Source of the DNA: Vibrio owensii CAIM 1854 = LMG 25443
GTDB taxonomy: Bacteria; Pseudomonadota; Gammaproteobacteria; Enterobacterales; Vibrionaceae
DNA length: 64,000 nucleotides
Reading direction: 5' to 3'
NCBI RefSeq assembly: GCF_000817815.1
Contig: NZ_JPRD01000042.1
Coordinates: 1 to 64,000 of the forward strand
This document shows, piece by piece, positions 60,434 through 64,000 of the stretch. Below the pieces are notes generated by a model. It saw only the letters and a program-made list of their open reading frames with translations. It searched no databases and was not told where the DNA came from. Position numbers and translations under genes: made by a program. Each line of letters opens with the position of its first letter. Within the stretch, counting starts at the first letter, position 1.

Positions 60434-60509
60434 ATTTCAAGTTTTTAAGTTTTAGTAATACCCCTGATTTTTTTAATTATATAACCCTACAATTTACAAG
60501 GCTTTAAAA

Positions 60510-63341
60510 ATGAAATTCAAACCTTCCCTACTCGCTTGCGCAGTTCTCAGTGGTCTAGTCGGTCTGACTGGCTGTAACGACGACACCACCAACATTTATG
60601 AAGGCGGTGATACCAACCCTGCACTGCCGGATATCCCTGACGGCGGCAAGCCAGTATGTCCTCCAGTTGGCGATGGCGACTGCGATGACAAGCCAAACCC
60701 AGAAACACCTGAAATCGACATGGGCGTTCACATCCCAGTAGATTTCGCCGATATGGACGTAACACGCTACGTCAACCCATTCATCGGCACAGGTAACCTA
60801 GGCAACACCTACCCTGGAGCAACCACACCACACGGCATGGTGCAGCTTTCTCCAAACAACGGTTCTAACGGCTGGGAATACATTTCAGGCTACTACTACC
60901 ACGACGCACGTACTTCCGGTTTCTCTCATACCCACCTTTCCGGAGCAGGTGCTGGCGACTTGAACGACATTCTCGTCATGCCAATCAACTCGCGTTCGGA
61001 TTACATGATTGATGAAGGTTCGGCAACGCTAAACCTAGAAGCGTCTCGCTTCCAACATCGTGACGAGCAAGCGACGGCAGGCTACTACAAAGTCGATCTA
61101 TTGGATTACGACATCAAAGCCGAGTTGACGGCATCTGATCGCGTTGGTGTCCACCGTTACACCTTCCCTCGTGATGAGAAGTCAGAAATCATCGTGAACA
61201 CTGGCTTCAAAATTAACTGGGACTACACCTCAGATTCTTACTTGAAATGGGACAAAGACAATAACCGTCTAGAAGGTCACCGTTTCTCAGATGGTTGGGC
61301 ACCAAGCCAAAAAGAATTCTTCGTGATGGAGTTCGACCAACCAATCAAAAACGTTCGCTTTGCTTACTATGATAAAGAGCAAGGTCGTTACATGGACGTG
61401 CCAGAAGGCATTACAGAAATCGGTAACGAAACACGCGGCAAGTACCAATACGCGCGCGCTTACGTTGAGTTCGACACATCCAAAGACGGCTTAACGGTTG
61501 AAGCGAAACTGGCGCTATCAAACGTTGAAATCGGCGAGAACGGCAAGTCAGGTGCTTCTCTTAACATGACAGAAGTTGCTGGCATGAACTTCGACCAAGT
61601 ACGCGAAGCGGCAACGAAGAAATGGGAAGACGAACTCGGCAAGATCCAAGTCTCTGGCGATGAAGATTACAAACAGACGTTCTACACCGCGATGTACCAC
61701 TCGTACCTAGGTCAAACCATTCACTCTGACTTAGATGGTCGCTACCGCCAAGTTCACCAAGGTCGTAACGCTTACCCAGATGGCAACACACCTTGGGGCG
61801 ATAAGATTGATACGCTGAAAGAGTCGATCCGCACTGCCGATGCCAACAAAGATGGTAAAGCAGACTTCACGCGCTACGACACTTTCTCGTTATGGGATAC
61901 CTACCGCGCAGTTCAACCGCTGTCTTCGATTCTTGAGCCAGACCGCTTAGCAGACGTTGTGCTGTCTATGCTGTCTTACGCCGAAGAAGAATGGGTGGAT
62001 GACAAAGGCAACGTGCGCAAAGGTCGCCTGCCTGAGTGGACATTCAAAGGCAACGAAACAGGCATGATGATGGGCATGCACTCAACGCCTGTGATTCATG
62101 ATGTGTTGTCGAAAGGCTCACTAGAAAAACGCATGATCGATCTTGGCTTCACAGAAGCAGAGCGCAAAGACGTAAAAGAACGTTTAGTTGAAGCAATGAT
62201 CACTGACGCGCGCGCCGCAACGAGCCAAGGCGTAGCATGGATCAAAGAGTACGAAGAACAAGGTTACGTGCCAGCGCAATTGCACGACACTCCACCAGAT
62301 TCTTACGGCGGTCACTCACCATTTAAAGACTCTTGGACAGCATCTTACTCGCTTGAATACTCAATGAACGACTGGGCAATCGCGCAATCGATCAAAGAAG
62401 TATTTGGTGAAGAAGATCCACGCTACACCGAGTTCGCTAACCGTTCTAAAAACTGGCAAGCGCAATTCGACTTCGGTGGTAAGCAATACCAAGGTTGGTT
62501 CAAAGCCCGTGACTACGATGGCGAGTTTATCGATGCAGGTTGGGTAGACCCAATCACTGGTCGCGCGGTTGGTAAAGACTGGCGTCCAGACATGTTTAAC
62601 TGGGCATTCTCTGAATCGAATGGCTGGCAATACTCGTTCAGTGTTCAGCACGACATTCATGGCTTGATTGACCTGATGACACGCTTCGACAAAACACAAA
62701 ACCCTGAAGCAGAACGCGGAGACTTGTTCGCAGCACGCTTGGATGAGTACTGGTCAACCTACCCAGATCGCAACGCAGGCGACAACCAATTCCCAGTGTT
62801 CAACACAGGTAACGTTGGTCAGCACGTGCAAGGTAACGAACCAGATATCCACGTTCCGTACTTGTACAACTACGTCGGTCAACCTTGGAAAGGTCAGGCA
62901 GCCATCGCCGCAGCAACCAACATTTGCTACAAGAACACCGCTGACGGCATTTGTGGTAACGACGACTTCGGTACGCTCTCTGCGTGGTTCGTGTTCCGTG
63001 CGCTTGGCTTCTACCCAGTGAATGCTTCTTCTGGCATCTACGAAATCGGTACTCCGCTGTTTGAAAGCGCGTCTATCGATGTCGGCAACAACCAGAAGTT
63101 CACGGTTACCGCGAAGAACGTTAGCCGCGAAAACATCTTCATTCAATCGGCTCGCTACAACGGCAAAGACTTCAACCGTACTTACCTGACTCATGACGAA
63201 ATCATGTACGGCGGTGAGCTGGAGTTCGTGATGGGCGACAAACCAAATCAACGTTGGGGCTCTTTAGAGCAAGATCTTCCACCAGCACAAGGCATCGGTG
63301 AGTTCTTGCATGAGGACGAGATGCCAGCAGGTTCTCGTTAA
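60510..63341 (+). CDS. GH92 alpha-mannosidase lipoprotein
   Basis: A 943-residue lipoprotein (lipobox LTGC, Cys near 22, then an acidic Pro/Asp/Gly-rich linker to about 75). Family GH92 is shown by YVNPFIGTGNLGNTYPGATTPHGMVQLSP, SGFSHTHLSGAGAGDLNDI, the catalytic region RLPEWTFKGNETGMMMG, and WGNEPDIHVPYLYNYVGQP-like sequence (HVQGNEPDIHVPYLYNY) in the second domain. GH92 enzymes are Ca2+-dependent exo-alpha-mannosidases that act with inversion, many on 1,2-linked mannose of N-glycans or yeast mannan. It is envelope-anchored and lies downstream of the fructose-family PTS genes. Confidence 0.92.
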   Translation: MKFKPSLLACAVLSGLVGLTGCNDDTTNIYEGGDTNPALPDIPDGGKPVCPPVGDGDCDDKPNPETPEIDMGVHIPVDFADMDVTRYVNPFIGTGNLGNTYPGATTPHGMVQLSPNNGSNGWEYISGYYYHDARTSGFSHTHLSGAGAGDLNDILVMPINSRSDYMIDEGSATLNLEASRFQHRDEQATAGYYKVDLLDYDIKAELTASDRVGVHRYTFPRDEKSEIIVNTGFKINWDYTSDSYLKWDKDNNRLEGHRFSDGWAPSQKEFFVMEFDQPIKNVRFAYYDKEQGRYMDVPEGITEIGNETRGKYQYARAYVEFDTSKDGLTVEAKLALSNVEIGENGKSGASLNMTEVAGMNFDQVREAATKKWEDELGKIQVSGDEDYKQTFYTAMYHSYLGQTIHSDLDGRYRQVHQGRNAYPDGNTPWGDKIDTLKESIRTADANKDGKADFTRYDTFSLWDTYRAVQPLSSILEPDRLADVVLSMLSYAEEEWVDDKGNVRKGRLPEWTFKGNETGMMMGMHSTPVIHDVLSKGSLEKRMIDLGFTEAERKDVKERLVEAMITDARAATSQGVAWIKEYEEQGYVPAQLHDTPPDSYGGHSPFKDSWTASYSLEYSMNDWAIAQSIKEVFGEEDPRYTEFANRSKNWQAQFDFGGKQYQGWFKARDYDGEFIDAGWVDPITGRAVGKDWRPDMFNWAFSESNGWQYSFSVQHDIHGLIDLMTRFDKTQNPEAERGDLFAARLDEYWSTYPDRNAGDNQFPVFNTGNVGQHVQGNEPDIHVPYLYNYVGQPWKGQAAIAAATNICYKNTADGICGNDDFGTLSAWFVFRALGFYPVNASSGIYEIGTPLFESASIDVGNNQKFTVTAKNVSRENIFIQSARYNGKDFNRTYLTHDEIMYGGELEFVMGDKPNQRWGSLEQDLPPAQGIGEFLHEDEMPAGSR

Positions 63342-63360
63342 TCCCAATAGTGACAACTCA

Positions 63361-63383
63361 GCCGGGAGAGCACATCTCCCGGC
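63361..63383 (+). terminator. Stem-loop between the two GH92 genes
   Basis: A 9-bp perfect stem GCCGGGAGA/TCTCCCGGC with a 5-base loop but no T tract, so a processing or stability element is more likely than a full terminator. Confidence 0.5.
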
Positions 63384-63474
63384 TATCCCTACAAGAAAAT
63401 TTTATAAGCAGTCCTTTAGAAACAGTCTCTTATAAACACTTTTTATATACGAATAACGACAAAACGGTATGCAC

Positions 63475-64000
63475 ATGTTTAAACGTAATCTTATCTCTTT
63501 GGCTATCCTGGTTGGTCTGACGGGTGGCTTGGCTGGCTGTAACAGCGACAACGATTCTTCCTCTTCACTGCCGGGCGATCCAATTGTTGATCTCGCGGTG
63601 TTGAAATACGTCGATCCTATGATCGGCACAGCAGCTTCTGGTCATACATTCCCGGGCGCGACGGTACCGGCAGGTATGGTTCAACTGTCTCCAGATACTT
63701 TCATCGGTTCTAACACAGACCATGAATCAGGACTTAACCCTTGGCACTCGGCATCTGGCTACTGGGATTCATCCAACTACGAAACTGGCGAAGTGGTTAA
63801 CACTGACGTTCCGCTGTACGGCTTCTCACATACTCACCTTTCAGGTACAGGCGCAACGGACTTAGGCGACATCTTGGTTCTGCCATACGCAGACATGGCG
63901 AACACACAACTGAACTCTTTCGACAAAGCCAATGAAGAAGCAAGCGCAGGCTACTACAAAACCAAGCTAAACCAAGGTCAAATCGAAGTAGAACTGAGCG
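63475..64000 (+). CDS. Second GH92 alpha-mannosidase lipoprotein (3' end outside window)
   Basis: The frame runs open to the window edge. I start at 63475; a Met two codons earlier (63469) is equally possible, and no clear ribosome site is seen. A lipoprotein signal (SLAILVGLTGGLAGC, Cys near 22) and a Ser/Asp linker lead into GH92 sequence: YVDPMIGTAASGHTFPGATV, GMVQLSPDT and GFSHTHLSGTGATDLGDILV. It is a diverged tandem relative of the gene before it, so two mannosidases with different linkage or acceptor preference are plausible. Confidence 0.9.
   Translation, partial: MFKRNLISLAILVGLTGGLAGCNSDNDSSSSLPGDPIVDLAVLKYVDPMIGTAASGHTFPGATVPAGMVQLSPDTFIGSNTDHESGLNPWHSASGYWDSSNYETGEVVNTDVPLYGFSHTHLSGTGATDLGDILVLPYADMANTQLNSFDKANEEASAGYYKTKLNQGQIEVELS

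Noticed and set aside
1..64000. Mobile elements, tRNA or rRNA genes, and integron sites
   Set aside because: No transposase, integrase, phage gene, tRNA cloverleaf or attC-like site was recognised by eye; the 58.1-kb palindrome is the only candidate repeat of unknown mobility.

Overview
The window looks like the second chromosome of a Vibrio of the Harveyi clade (V. parahaemolyticus / V. alginolyticus / V. campbellii group). This is inferred from protein character, gene neighbourhoods and moderate GC. No rRNA, tRNA, transposase, integrase, phage gene or CRISPR array was seen. It reads as metabolic and stress-response DNA in short operons, most closed by clear rho-independent terminators.

Layout. 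1-6.2 kb: the tail of one RND efflux pump, an independently terminated small transcription unit (about 0.85-1.16 kb), a small secreted protein, and a complete RND permease/fusion-protein pair. 6.8-13.4 kb: phospholipase D-type lipoprotein, methyltransferase, GNAT, ASCH and TPR proteins, then SoxR divergent from an MFS exporter with a near-perfect SoxR promoter between them. 13.4-18.7 kb: porin, GH32 beta-fructosidase, sucrose-type PTS EIIBC and a GntR/HutC regulator. 18.9-21.9 kb: a LysR-DUF1611-enolase set matching the D-glutamate catabolic cluster dgcR-dgcN-dgcA. 22.2-24.2 kb: an EF-G-like GTPase behind a structured leader. 24.8-27.8 kb: a GGDEF-EAL protein with a LacI-like sensor. 27.9-29.7 kb: an acetyltransferase and a DUF134/NifX-like/NqrM-like operon. 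30.0-33.2 kb: a glycine-betaine/proline-type ABC transporter.

33.3-41.5 kb: NlpE-like lipoprotein, a secreted nucleosidase with a PurR box, a LysR/DMT pair, a lipoprotein joining a ClpP-like region to an HExxH region, a bacterial ionotropic-glutamate-receptor-like channel, a glycine-zipper lipoprotein and GlpM. 42.4-45.5 kb: NAD salvage and its regulator (pncB, nrtR, pncA). 45.6-48.2 kb: sodC-ankyrin-periplasmic catalase, an envelope oxidative-defence set. 50.9-56.2 kb: manA-malY-malX divergent from malI, with two MalI boxes exactly 100 bp apart. 56.2-58.1 kb: a YciT-like regulator, a VOC protein and an MsrA-type reductase. 58.5-64 kb: fructose-family PTS EIIA and EIICB followed by two GH92 alpha-mannosidase lipoproteins, the second cut by the window end; this looks like an alpha-mannoside (host or algal glycan) utilisation locus.

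The strongest leads are the iGluR-like channel without a TVGYG filter (39.3-40.4 kb), the ClpP-like/HExxH lipoprotein (37.3-38.95 kb), the orphan small transcript with a hydrophobic 25-residue ORF (0.85-1.16 kb), the leader of the EF-G-like gene (22.05-22.15 kb), and the PTS-GH92 pairing at the right end.
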